A stretch of DNA of 64,000 bases from Branchiostoma floridae (taxonomy: Eukaryota > Chordata > Leptocardii > Amphioxiformes > Branchiostomatidae), in NCBI RefSeq assembly GCF_000003815.2, contig NC_049982.1:5547105-5611104 (forward strand). Reading direction: 5' to 3'. Under the pieces are notes generated by a model. The model was not told the DNA's origin. It made no database searches and saw only the letters and a list, made by a program, of their open reading frames with translations. Positions within the stretch are counted from its first letter, which is position 1. Each line of letters starts with the position of its first letter. The position numbers were made by a program, and so were the translations under genes. Below are positions 54,689 through 64,000 of this stretch, piece after piece.

Positions 54689-56204
54689 ACAATACATACG
54701 TAGTTGTGCCGCCACTACATGGACATGGTGTTCTTTTTCAGATTCCGCATATAAGTTTTTTTTTTTTAAATTTCTCCCGACGCTGTTGGTTTGCTATACT
54801 ATGCTGTACTGTACCATCAAGGTGTGAGAGAAGTGTGGTTTATATATGTGCACCACGAAAATTCATATTGCGTTCTGGTTGTAACGGTACTTCACCTTTA
54901 TCTGCGAGGTAACCTATATCCGTTGTTTGAAAATTGTTTTAGGGATTTTAGGGGTATTAAGGCGAGTGCTTTGAAATGAAATTTTTTTGAAAATGTTGCA
55001 ATTAGAAAGAACCGTCCGTCGACTTGATATCCCTATATACCTTGTTTTGAAATACGACGAATATACGTTACCACTCGGATATAGGTCACTTAGCGTAAAG
55101 CCTTGTAATGTAAGCGTGCCACTGTAGGTTCAAAATTCTGTTTAAAAGAGAATTATTCAGTTCACATTAAAAATAATTCATATGTTTTGTGAATTTTGTT
55201 GTCTTTTAAGTGATACTTTTACGTATTGCGCAATATCCAAATTTTGAAAAAAATTCTTCTCTCTAGCTGTTGCACTTTTCACTTGCCTTCCGTAGTAAAC
55301 CGCTGTCTCATTCTTACTTTGTACTGAAGTTAACGATTGCGCTTGTGTTATCCATAAATTTACTTGCTGTGGTCTGTGATGCAACCCAGAGGTTATTGCC
55401 CTTATTCTTAGTCCTTCACATGCGTGTCTATATATGGATACATTGTCCTTGAACAAACTCGCGTGACACAAAACGCCATGCCTGCCGGGCACCACTTATC
55501 ACATCTTGGCATGGCCCAGTGCTTCACCTCAAGTCTTTGTTTTTCGTGAAGCTTGGTCTCGCCTTGCATACTTTTAGATAATTTTCGCTGTAGATAAAGG
55601 AATACCTTCGACACATCATTTATCAAAGTACTCTTAGGACTCGAAGGGCGTTCACCGAAATGCCTTCGACACATCATTTATCAAAGGGCGTTCACCTCTC
55701 GACAGTTGTCGGGAGGGGGTCAGCTTTGACTGCCATGGCAGTGGGCAGAGTAGCCTGATTTAATCGCTCTTCTTACATTGCCGCGCCCGGGGAGGAGCCT
55801 ACAAGCTCCGGATAGCGCGGTGTTTGCGTTACACAGACTATGGGTATGGGACTACTCTCTAACTGGTGTACTTTATTACTGACTCTTTCAAATCATTTGA
55901 CTACAGCCGTAGGCGATAGGTTTGCCTTCCCCTTTAAAACCACTCTACATACATTAGGTTGGTGTATGATGGTGCACAAAACACATTTGTCGATGCGTTC
56001 AAAAATAGTTTTTTTTTCTTCTATTAGTTCTAACTATTCGGTAGAGAGGAAACCAAGTACAGTTGAGGTATCCCCAACTAGTCGGATAGTTGTAAAAGTG
56101 GCATCAACAGAAGGCATCAGTGTAAGGAAGTCATGAGTGTTGTTGCCAGCTTGTTAAGTGATACCAGTGTAGTATCACTACTTCACTAGTGTCACCTCTA
56201 TATA
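54689..56204. other. Intergenic with a partial family Y copy; no gene seen
   Basis: 55170-55262 matches the centre of family Y (GATACTTTTACGTATTGCGC). A short direct repeat (CCTTCGACACATCATTTATC) occurs at 55605 and 55660. The frame at 55178-55495 overlaps the repeat. Confidence 0.5.
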
Positions 56205-56417
56205 CCCCCTTTCCACTAGGACGGCCCTCTCACAGCGCTCTCTCTGCGACCTAGAACTTGACAAATTGCACAACGACTTGTATAGAAAAGAAACGATTTT
56301 TTTTACACTTTGTGAGTTTGTTGTCCTCTCAGTCACACTATTACATGCTGTATGATATACCCAGGTTACACATATCCTATCTAGGTCACAGTGAGAGCGC
56401 ATCACGATCACCATCTA
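56205..56417. mobile_element. MITE family X, copy 4
   Basis: CCCCCTTTCCACTAGGACGG at the left, TGAGAGCGCATCACGATCAC at the right. The centre AAAAGAAACGATTTTTTTTAC matches copy 3. Confidence 0.85.
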
Positions 56418-57714
56418 GTTTTGAATACAAGAATGACTGACTTGTTGGCTGTGATGCCATGCTTTGCCCCTTTAATTCTTGTTACAACGTTTATGGCGTC
56501 TTATTAGTTTGTCAGAACTGTTCTGTTAAAAAAGCAACTGTTCATAAAGTTAACGTTAATTACATCGTAAATCACCATATCAATCATATCAGGTATAAAT
56601 GCCTTTCCTTAGGTATGTCCTTCGCCCCCTTCCCGGTTTTGTTGTTGTGTGTCCATTTAGGTGCCATATATCGAGACAAGCGTATTGCATATTATAACCG
56701 GGGGATTATGTTACCGATCTCTGCTGCTGCATGCCATGAAAATGTGGCGGATCTTGACGACAAAATACACTGTAGTTGACTTCAGCAGCATTAGGGTACG
56801 TTGTATAGGTTTTATGTGAGCTCAGATTTTTGTGAAATTAGTCCACAAATAGTCCTACCTTTCTGGTTTGTTCCGACACACCGAAGTCAGCGCTCCGTGT
56901 GAATCTGTTACAAATTCAATTCACCTCGCCATAGCAGTCACTCTACTCGTAAAATCGACATTTTCGTCTCATGGATAGGATTTAGAACCCGGTGAAGAAA
57001 CATGAAATGACCAGGGTACACCATACACAGTGTCCTTGTTCCTTATTGTGTCCATGACGCCGAGTTCTCAGTTTCTGCCCGACATCGATGGTTCCTTTCT
57101 TGCCACTGTTGAGTGGGGGTCACAACTAAACATGTTTGCGATTTCATGTCGGATCAACAACAACAAAAATATCAACACTTGTATTTTCTGAACTAAGTTA
57201 CTTACATCAAGGGATAAGATTGTGTGATCGGCAACAAACGATAGTTTGTTTTCTTGTCCTGTGATATGTTAGTTGTACTTACGTATGCGAGAGGGAGTTT
57301 GGCTTGTACACAATGAAATGTACTGTATGTAACGTTACTGTATGTAACTGCATATAACTGAAGGGCACGAGTCAGAAACAAATTCTTAGTTACTACAACT
57401 CTGAGTCACGAACTTACTACGCTACTGATACATTTGACCGCACACACACTGCTACTAACGGCTATACGGATTACAAGTAATTAAGTTAAGTAATGGACGT
57501 GAGTAGGCGTAAACCGCTGCGGTACAAGTAACGTTACTACCGTAGTTGCAGTGTTGTGTATATTTATTGTGGTAGACTTTGTTATCGCCAATTTGTAACC
57601 TAAAACGCCTGACATTGGCGGCGGCCTGTTACACCGCGGGAGCATATGACTTGTACGTCTGCCCGCCAAGACGGTCAGTGTCAAAATGAGATGTTTCCCT
57701 TCTGGCAGGAAAGT
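56418..57714. other. Intergenic; no gene seen
   Basis: No gene recognised. The frame at 56459-56779 contains no domain. Several TAACGTTA words are scattered, as elsewhere in the window. Confidence 0.4.
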
Positions 57715-57931
57715 ACTGTAAATGCATTTAAGTTCGCGGGGATTTAATTTCGCGGTAGCGGGAAAAGGGACTTTTCGCGGTGGATTTAAGTTCGCGGTAA
57801 CACCATGGCCATAGACTGCAATCTAATATCACAATAGAAAAATAGTCGCGGTGGTTTTAAATTCGCGGTGAAGTGGTCACCGCGAAAACCGCGAACATTA
57901 ATCCACCGCGAACATTTCTGCATTTACAGTA
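57715..57931. mobile_element. Palindromic MITE, CTGTAAATGCATTT ends, TA-flanked
   Basis: TACTGTAAATGCATTTAAGT at the left and CTGCATTTACAGTA at the right are inverted. Repeated TTCGCGG / CCGCGAA words fill the interior. The element may be bounded by TA, as in Tc1/mariner-type insertions. Non-coding. Confidence 0.85.
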
Positions 57932-58059
57932 TTCTGAGCCCCGGCCGTTGGCGGGAGAAGTTTGGAAGGGGTACCTTTCGATGACGTCATGGTCTCCATG
58001 GTAACTGCATGATGAGTAACGTAATTGCTAATGCCCACGTGACATAGAACACATTACAA

Positions 58060-58128
58060 GTGTGCAGGAGATTTCAAGGACAAACGCCGCGCTGTGCCTT
58101 TGACAAATTTCTTACATTCCTGAATCAA
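58060..58128 (+). other. Candidate 5' untranslated exon of the GPI-peptide gene
   Basis: A stretch ending TGAATCAA before GTAAGT. The coding exon downstream has a clear acceptor (CTTTCTTCCATTCAG) 16 bp before its ATG, so a leader exon is required. The start of this exon is not known. Confidence 0.5.
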
Positions 58129-58825
58129 GTAAGTCTTATATTTTACAAAATCCAACTTGTAAAAAGATAGCTCTTCTTACAGGTTAACATGACTGTCATT
58201 CTATAGGCTGTTATCAACGTAATGTTTCTCCTTGATTATGTGAAGTTTTGAGAGCGTGCGGTAGTTAGATTTTCTCTCAGAAAATTCAAAACTTGTTGCA
58301 TTTCACAGAATAACGTTGATGGTTGACATGACAGAAACTTGTCCTCATTTCAGCTATTACTTCACGCTTGCCTTATTTTTGATGCGGAAAAAAATATTTC
58401 TACGGGAAAGCCCAGAACATGTAGCACCTATAATTGTTATAACGTTAACGTATGCCGGCGTTATGTAACATAAGAGATTCTATTTTTATCGATGGGTGGA
58501 TATATTAGTTTTAACCGTTAACGTCAATTGGAGGTGCATTTTGTCTTCTGTATGAGAGAAACTCGTCTTCTATAGTGAGAGTATTCTCACTTTTATTTCA
58601 AGGAGCGGTTTACACTGATGAAAACTCTTACCCAAGCGAAGGCTTTACTCATTTTACAGTTTCTGTAGGGGGCACATTCTCTCTTGTCGTCTGTGGTTTT
58701 TCTAACAAGGGAAAATGTCGGATGGGTGCGTCCACATTCTGTTGTATGAATAAGAAAACTGGTAATAAAAAAAAATATTCCTATGTTAAAACCCCTTTCT
58801 TCCATTCAGTACCCAGAATCTCGAC

Positions 58826-58887
58826 ATGGCGAACATTCGCATCCTACTGATTGTTGCCGTCGTTTTTGCAGTCGTCACAATGTCCAG
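58826..58887 (+). CDS. GPI-peptide gene exon 1 (signal peptide)
   Basis: Twenty codons plus two bases from ATG to AG|GTAAGT. The acceptor of this exon is at 58810. Confidence 0.75.
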
Positions 58888-60500
58888 GTAAGTCAGAATT
58901 GTTCACTTCAAAAATGTAACGTTACGTGCAGCATACTAGTATATTGGTGGCTACAAAGAGTACAAGACACATGTATTGTCCAAGCTGAAAACGTTCACTT
59001 GAAAATGAAATGTAACGTTACGCGCCGCATACATTGGTGGCTACAAAAAAGGGCCTACAAGTACAAGGCATATGTACTGTCCAAGCTGAGGCCATTTGTA
59101 TTAAAGAAAGACACACACAGCATGTCCAGAACAAAAGATAAACAAACCGGAAGATCTGCTGCAGTACAAAGCCAACACATCAGGGGCCACAAAATCGACT
59201 ACACCTTGACCTACGAGTACCCGAATACCAAATGAAATATACCAAATATACCAATACATCTATTCATAGCCATTCTAACGGTATGCTGACATAGAAAAAT
59301 ATTGTATGTCATACTCTGTGTGATTAGGCATTTGTTCAGCCTTCCTAACCACGTTATCTGTTATTCATTTCTTATTCACACTCCTTCCTTCTCTCCCTGC
59401 CTCACTCTATCATTCACTCACTCACTTCTGCTGGCCGAGTTGTTGAAACATGCAGGACATAAATTCGTTTCTTTTTCCCCCAGCTGTCAGTCAACTGTGA
59501 CAGATGCTGTTACTACTGCGACTGATGCTGTTACTACTGTTACTGACTCGGGGGTGACAGGGAATGCAACTACGGCTGATCCGTGTAAGTAACCGTCTTA
59601 CATCTGGAATATATGGGATCGGAAGGGGTCTACCTAGGCTAACATATAGAGATCAGATTGTTTTTGGTCCTCAGATTTGCCTGATACATGATTTTTCAGA
59701 TTCATTTACTCACTCACTCACTCATTCACTCACTCAGTCACTCACTCAGCCACTCACTCAGTCACTCACTCACTCACTCACTCACTCAGTCACTCACTCA
59801 CTCACTCACTCACTCAGTCACTCACTCACTCACTCACACTCACTCAGTCACTCACTCACTCAGTCACTCACTCACACTCACTCACACTCACTCACTCACA
59901 CTCACTCAGTCACTCACTCAGTCACTCACTCACTTTACAGGTAGATTAATATACTAGGTCTATATTATCAGCAAATGTGACGTTATACCACTTTGCAGCT
60001 ATTTAGATAGCAAATATTGTCTGGTATTTGCTTTGAGTGGTATAACTCACAAAAATGACTCCTTGCTGTTTTGATGCTAACTGCAGCAAATGAAAGCTGT
60101 TTGGCTTGTCGGACAAAATTTTGCCCCAAGTGTATGTGTGTGTGTGTGTGTATGTGTGTGTGTGTGTATGTGTGTGTTTGTGTATCTCTGTGTGTGTGTT
60201 CTGTTTTTGTGTATGTGTGTGTGTGTGTGTGTACGTTACTGTGTGTGTGTGTGTGTGTGTTTGTGTGTGTGCGTTTGGCGTGTCTCTGTGTAGATTTCCT
60301 GTAACATATACATTCAGCTGCTGTTTTCTTTTCTGTCTGCGTAACTGGGAATGTCTCTAAGCAGTATAGCTAAGTGGATAAAGTCTGCCAGCTCTGAATG
60401 CCTTGTTTTTCTCTTTCTTTTTACAGCATCTGGGGGAGATGTTCTCCACGCCAGCCTGGGCATGTTCTGTGCAGCAGTGCTCTTGTCACTTCACTTCTAG
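58826..60500 (+). CDS. Small Thr-rich, probably GPI-anchored surface peptide (78 residues)
   Basis: Three coding exons: 58826-58887, 59484-59584, 60427-60500, with donors GTAAGT and acceptors TTTTTCCCCCAG and CTTTTTACAG, phases 2 and 1. Residues 1-21 are a signal peptide ([20 protein letters not shown]). Residues 22-54 are rich in Thr, Val, Asp and Ala, with a TDAVTT duplication and a sequon NAT at 48-50. A small-residue SSGGD site follows at 55-59. The C-terminal 17 residues are hydrophobic and end at the stop ([16 protein letters not shown]). This is the plan of a GPI-anchored mini-mucin like CD52, but no homology is claimed. After cleavage only about 35 residues would remain, mostly glycosylation sites. 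AATAAA is at 60870. Confidence 0.75.
59484..59584 (+). CDS. GPI-peptide gene exon 2 (Thr-rich region)
   Basis: Encodes [20 protein letters not shown], then [13 protein letters not shown]. The internal DNA duplication GATGCTGTTACTACT explains the TDAVTT repeat. Donor GTAAGT. Confidence 0.75.
59703..59936. repeat. CACT tetranucleotide microsatellite
   Basis: About 230 bp of CTCACTCACT with occasional CAGT, in intron 2 of the GPI-peptide gene. Open frames across it are artefacts. Confidence 0.97.
60131..60270. repeat. TG microsatellite
   Basis: Impure TGTGTG run, also in intron 2 of the GPI-peptide gene. Confidence 0.95.
60427..60500 (+). CDS. GPI-peptide gene exon 3 (GPI signal, stop)
   Basis: Encodes [20 protein letters not shown] then SLHF and TAG: a short small-residue site, a spacer and a hydrophobic tail, as in GPI attachment signals. 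Confidence 0.75.
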
Positions 60501-60869
60501 GTCATAGTCACACATAAGCTGGTGTTTGGTTATCATCAATACCAATTCACTGAGCTAAAGGCATTGTTTGATCAGGCAGCACTGGCTCTATGAGTATATG
60601 ATTTTTCAGTGACGGTTACACAGCTTGAAAATTGAACCACAAGTCTCGTAAGCATGGTTATAAGCAGTGCTTTGTAAGAGGGAGGAATGTTGTGGCTATT
60701 TTTTTAAAAGCTGAGTGAACCCGAAGGAAATAATGCTCAACAGGAGTGGTAGACAAGTCTAATCGCCGATGCCATCGTGTTCTGTGAAATGTTGTGTTCG
60801 TATTTCAATGACAATGCTGATCTTTACACGTTTATTAAGATGACAATGTCATGTTCCTGACTTTGAAAC

Positions 60870-60875
60870 AATAAA
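60870..60875 (+). terminator. Polyadenylation signal AATAAA of the GPI-peptide gene
   Basis: AATAAA 370 bp after the stop codon, the first on the plus strand after the gene, followed by GT/TG-containing sequence. Confidence 0.65.
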
Positions 60876-61372
60876 AGCGCGGCTATATACATGTATAATG
60901 TGTATGCCGTATTGTTAAAACTTTGTGGTTTCAGGTTATCAGTTTTTGTTGACTGTACACTTGTTAATGAACAACAAAAAGGTGATGCATGTGCGTGTCT
61001 GTATGTTTCGGGAAGGGCGTATCGGCGTACAGTGATGCGCCAGCAGTATAGGCAGCCGAAGCCCCCATGATTTTAGACCCCCCCCTCCATAGTGACAGAA
61101 AACAGTTGGCAAATGTGAATGGAAACGGCGATAAGTGAGAAATTGTCGCCTGGGTGTGGCAACCTTTGTCATTGTCTGCTAAGTTCCCTAGATTTCTTTA
61201 TTTTCAACCGCCAAAGTCTAAATTTATTCAGGAGCTTAGACTTGTCCCGAGGAGGACAAAGTTAAAAGCCTTGAACATCGCCATTATCTCAAGAATTGAT
61301 ACTGAGACGGATAGATCTGAATACATTTTTATTATCCATTGGCACAATCTCAATACAAAACTATACATTTGC

Positions 61373-61559
61373 CTCCACCAGGCTCCACAGGCCGCTGGAA
61401 AAATAATAGAAATTGGACAAACATAAACAGGTAACATGCCAGACGAGTTAGCTGGGTCGCTAACCATACTTCTCGGTCAGCTAACTCATCTGGCATGTTA
61501 TGTATCTATATTTGTCCAATTTGTACTATTTTTCTCGCGACCTGAGGAGCCTGGTAGAG
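61373..61559. mobile_element. Hairpin MITE with CTCCACCAGGCTCC ends
   Basis: CTCCACCAGGCTCC mirrors GGAGCCTGGTAGAG. Inside, TAACATGCCAGACGAGTTAG mirrors CTAACTCATCTGGCATGTTA. Nearly the whole element can fold as one hairpin. A diverged relative is at 50405-50574. Confidence 0.85.
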
Positions 61560-61719
61560 ACTAAGACCTTCATACGCACCTCAAACTGACTTGAATATAT
61601 ACGCATGTGTGACCCCACCTTAACGTTATGAGTATCATCGGCGAAAGAAAGATTGTACTCACACAACGCCGGTCAGGCGACATGTACCCCTGGATAAATA
61701 AAAATAAACAAACAAACAC

Positions 61720-61894
61720 TCGTAAGGGAGAACATATTACCGACGACAGGCCACCCCCTGGGGCCGGGTGGGAGGTTCTTGGGAATGCTGAGGTACCATC
61801 GTGTCACAACAAAAACCGCCAACAGGACCAGAGTCGTCTGTAAAATCATGTTCTCGGCTGAAAGCGACGCAACAACCCACTGTGCGGCAGCCAT
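61720..61894 (-). CDS. Isolated cytochrome P450 first exon (CYP2-clan-like)
   Basis: From the ATG at 61894: a short lead (MAAAQWVVASLSAEN), a hydrophobic membrane anchor (LQTTLVLLAVFVV), then IPKNLPPGPRGWPVVGNMFS. The PPGP hinge followed by GWPVVGN is diagnostic of microsomal P450s, especially CYP2/CYP1-type. The donor is unresolved: GTAATA after GTCGTCG (exon then starts at 61741) or GTGTTT at 61719. No further P450 exon (I-helix, ExxR, heme Cys loop) was recognised to the left, where the GPI-peptide gene lies on the other strand. It may be an orphan exon, or the gene may continue over a long intron. An in-frame ATG at 61930 is possible. Confidence 0.65.
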
Positions 61895-62909
61895 CTTTCT
61901 AACGTCAAGGGTCAACGTCCGAACGGGCATTCTTAAGGGCTCACGGAGGTCAAATGCGTTGGAATGAACTATTTGTTCCGGGGGTATGATATAGTGAACG
62001 TTTGAAAAGCAACAGAGACTTACGCTCTGTATACTAGCCTATGTTTACACAGTCTCTCGCTGTTATGTCAGATATAACCTCCTTGGTCAGACTACACGGT
62101 TCCATACAGGAAATTTAAAAAAAAGTTCTTCTATTAGATATTGATTGTCAGTTTTTACTGTGTTAGCCGAACCATTATGAAAACTTTTTGATAAGCTACA
62201 CATCCCCGAGAACAGTAAAATGGTGCATGCCAAACACCTTACTATCATACGGTAAAGTGCGCCCAAATGTGACGGGGACATACTTCCTGTTTACCGACCC
62301 AACGGGTTAGGAGGTGGTCCAACAGGTGGTCGTTTCGAGCGCATTCGTCTTGCATGCATTGAGTAATGTCTTAATGTCTATACGGCACATCACACCAGAT
62401 ATCTGGCACTCAAGACTTCACACATGTTGTGATGGTCAATCAGGTTTATTCTGCACGAAGAACCAGGATTTTCGGTCTATTGTCTAAACCAAAAAATTGG
62501 CCGCTTAAAATCACAAATTGACATAAAGTACATATCTCTACGGTACCATTTGTTATCCCGTTACACCATTATTTTCACAACGTATATGACGTCTTTTATT
62601 ACTTAGGTTATGAAAGTAGTATGGATGAGCTAATTCTGGTTAAAAGGAACAAAAATAGCCATCTAATTGATAGCTAAGTAGAAACGTAACTAACAGTTAT
62701 CTACAAAATACTAGTATGTAGCATTGGGTGAGACATTGGTGGAATTCCTGACTAATGTAGCTTTTTTTTTATGTGCCTATCTCTACGTATGGGCCTAAAC
62801 GTATTGCCTTAATGTTGTATATATAAAAATAGCCTTAAAATGCTGGATATTTGAATTGCTTTAAACTGCTGTGAAACGACTTGTGACACTACGTTTTGTA
62901 ACATAACGA
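61895..62909. other. Intergenic between P450 exon and membrane-protein gene; no gene seen
   Basis: AT-rich. TTTATT at about 62594 could serve as minus-strand polyadenylation signal for the gene to the right. No other feature. Confidence 0.4.
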
Positions 62910-63148
62910 TCAAGCGTGCTCTGGGGCGCTCGTGCTCAGGGGCACCCAATTACTCCTCCCAGCACCCGAGCGTTGCTGCCTCCTTTTACATATATAACAA
63001 TAAATGCAACAGAAACAAGCAAATATCGCAATCAGCGTCACAAACCCAACAACAAAAATCACTACATATATCAGCACGTCATCCCACGTGGCGGTGCTGC
63101 ACTCCCCTAGGTTACTGTCGTCCTGGATTCTCTCTCCCTCAGACATCC
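62910..63148 (-). CDS. Membrane-protein gene, last exon (TM helix and tail)
   Basis: Encodes the stalk, one transmembrane helix with a run of five Cys near its inner end, and a cytoplasmic tail with KRRQQR next to the membrane. Acceptor TTTCCCCAATACAG, stop TGA. Confidence 0.78.
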
Positions 63149-63744
63149 CTGTATTGGGGAAACAACAGATCACTTACATTTGTAGCGTTGTTGTTAAGGT
63201 TTCCGTAGTATATGGTTAATAATTTAGTTCAAGAACAATTGCGCATATTTTACTGTATGCTAAAACACGTTTCATGAATCATATTAATGACCTGCATAAA
63301 ACCAAGTAGATGTAACGTTAGGGTGCTTTTTACTCGCATACAATACTTTAGCGTGAGCCTAATTTTATAGTATTGTCATTTGTGAGCGAGTAGCTTGGCA
63401 AATGGTTTCAGGTACAACATTCTAGTTTACTTAGTGTTAAGAACCTCACACACAGAATAAAAGCAACAAAAGACAATGAAAGACCATTTCTTCAGCTCGG
63501 TAAGGCCTAAGTTAGACTATACGGGGGCTGTACCGAATTTTTCAAACTACAATATATATGGGTGGAGCTGTAAGTCTTTGAGTAATTACCATCGCCGTCA
63601 ACGTCCTCATAATCGTATCCCAGCGCTGTTGACGGTTTGAAGAGGTCGGCGTGGCTGTACGGCGGGAAGAACGGCACGATGTACTCATGGCGGTTGTGTC
63701 CCGGGGAGGCACCTGTCTTTGGCAAAGTCTCGTTACTTGGGGTC
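62910..63744 (-). CDS. C-terminal two exons of a single-pass membrane protein (partial)
   Basis: Two exons (63744-63590, 63148-62910) with GT-AG borders join in phase 1. The visible part runs TPSNETLPKTGASPGHNRHE, a sequon NET, then FFPPYSHADLFKPSTALGYD and an acidic DYEDVDGDG. After GMSEGERIQDDSNLGECSTA comes a transmembrane helix (DDVLIYVVIFVVGFVTLIAI) with a Cys-rich inner edge (ACFCCIYCYICKRRQQR). A short basic cytoplasmic tail ends SAPEHA and TGA. This fits a type I protein with its ectodomain upstream, beyond the right edge. The clustered Cys next to the membrane may be palmitoylated. No family was recognised. Confidence 0.75.
63590..63744 (-). CDS. Membrane-protein gene, penultimate exon
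   Basis: Encodes the juxtamembrane ectodomain from TPSNETLPKT to the acidic YDYEDVDGDG. Acceptor CACGTGTCTAG, donor GTAATT in phase 1. Confidence 0.72.
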
Positions 63745-64000
63745 CTAGACACGTGTGCAAATAAAGACATGTTATTAGGTGTGCCTTTTTTTCCACTTTA
63801 AGTGGTACACAGAATGTGCAATGTTCCGAGATCTATGCCAACTGCAATGACAATATAAGAATTACGTCGATAAAAAGTAGCCTCCTTCGCAGACTTCTGG
63901 AGCGGCGGCTCCATTTTTGGAGGGAGCGCTGATTCGCGATTTTGAGCACTTCCTACCATTGACAGATTTTCCTGGGGACTAATATTCCAAACATTCCCGT
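63745..64000. other. Right edge; no exon resolved
   Basis: Probably intron of the membrane-protein gene. A GC-richer part at 63895-63960 could hold an exon but no splice-bounded frame could be supported. Confidence 0.35.

Noticed and set aside
59564-59957. Ser/His/Leu-rich frames
   Set aside because: CACT tetranucleotide repeat read in translation.
60071-60360. Cys/Val-rich frames
   Set aside because: TG microsatellite artefacts in the GPI-peptide gene intron.

Overview
The window is animal nuclear DNA. It has spliced genes with GT-AG introns, an intronless receptor gene, a U6 snRNA-like locus and very dense small repeats. A harmonin (USH1C) orthologue, an olfactory-receptor-like GPCR with a lancelet-style MAVDLYYFVCDPLHY motif, a C-type lectin fused to WxxW domains, and swarms of short inverted-repeat transposons together suggest a lancelet (Branchiostoma). 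This is inference from the sequence; no search was run.

Layout. 1.3-31.3 kb, minus strand: 18 coding exons of harmonin (462 codons: N-terminal domain, PDZ1, PDZ2 and most of the coiled coil). The third PDZ domain lies left of the window. The introns hold a 40-bp minisatellite of about 35 copies, an array of decoy splice donors, an array of acceptor-like repeats, and several DNA transposon remnants including a 1.49 kb element with a TAA target duplication. 32.07 kb, plus: U6 snRNA-like sequence. 33.05-38.1 kb, minus: a five-exon gene for a 196-residue protein with a Gly-His repeat at the start, a His/Ala-rich middle and a YPP-repeat tail. 40.36-41.64 kb, plus: the GPCR. 43.35-44.3 kb: CA/CT low-complexity DNA.

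44.97-49.62 kb, minus: a six-exon, 581-residue secreted protein made of signal peptide, C-type lectin domain, helical linker, a strikingly Trp/Ile-rich stretch and two WxxW domains. Two related non-coding leader exons probably lie near 52.5-52.8 kb. 58.06-60.88 kb, plus: a tiny three-coding-exon gene for a 78-residue Thr-rich, probably GPI-anchored peptide. 61.7-61.9 kb, minus: an isolated cytochrome P450 first exon. 62.91-63.74 kb, minus: the last two exons of a single-pass membrane protein whose ectodomain lies mostly beyond the right edge.

The genes do not form an operon or one pathway. Several encode surface or secreted products (lectin-WxxW, GPI peptide, receptor, membrane protein). The most novel-looking items are the lectin/Trp-rich/WxxW protein, the His-YPP protein, the GPI mini-mucin, the duplicated splice-signal arrays in harmonin, and four dispersed hammerhead-ribozyme-like core motifs.
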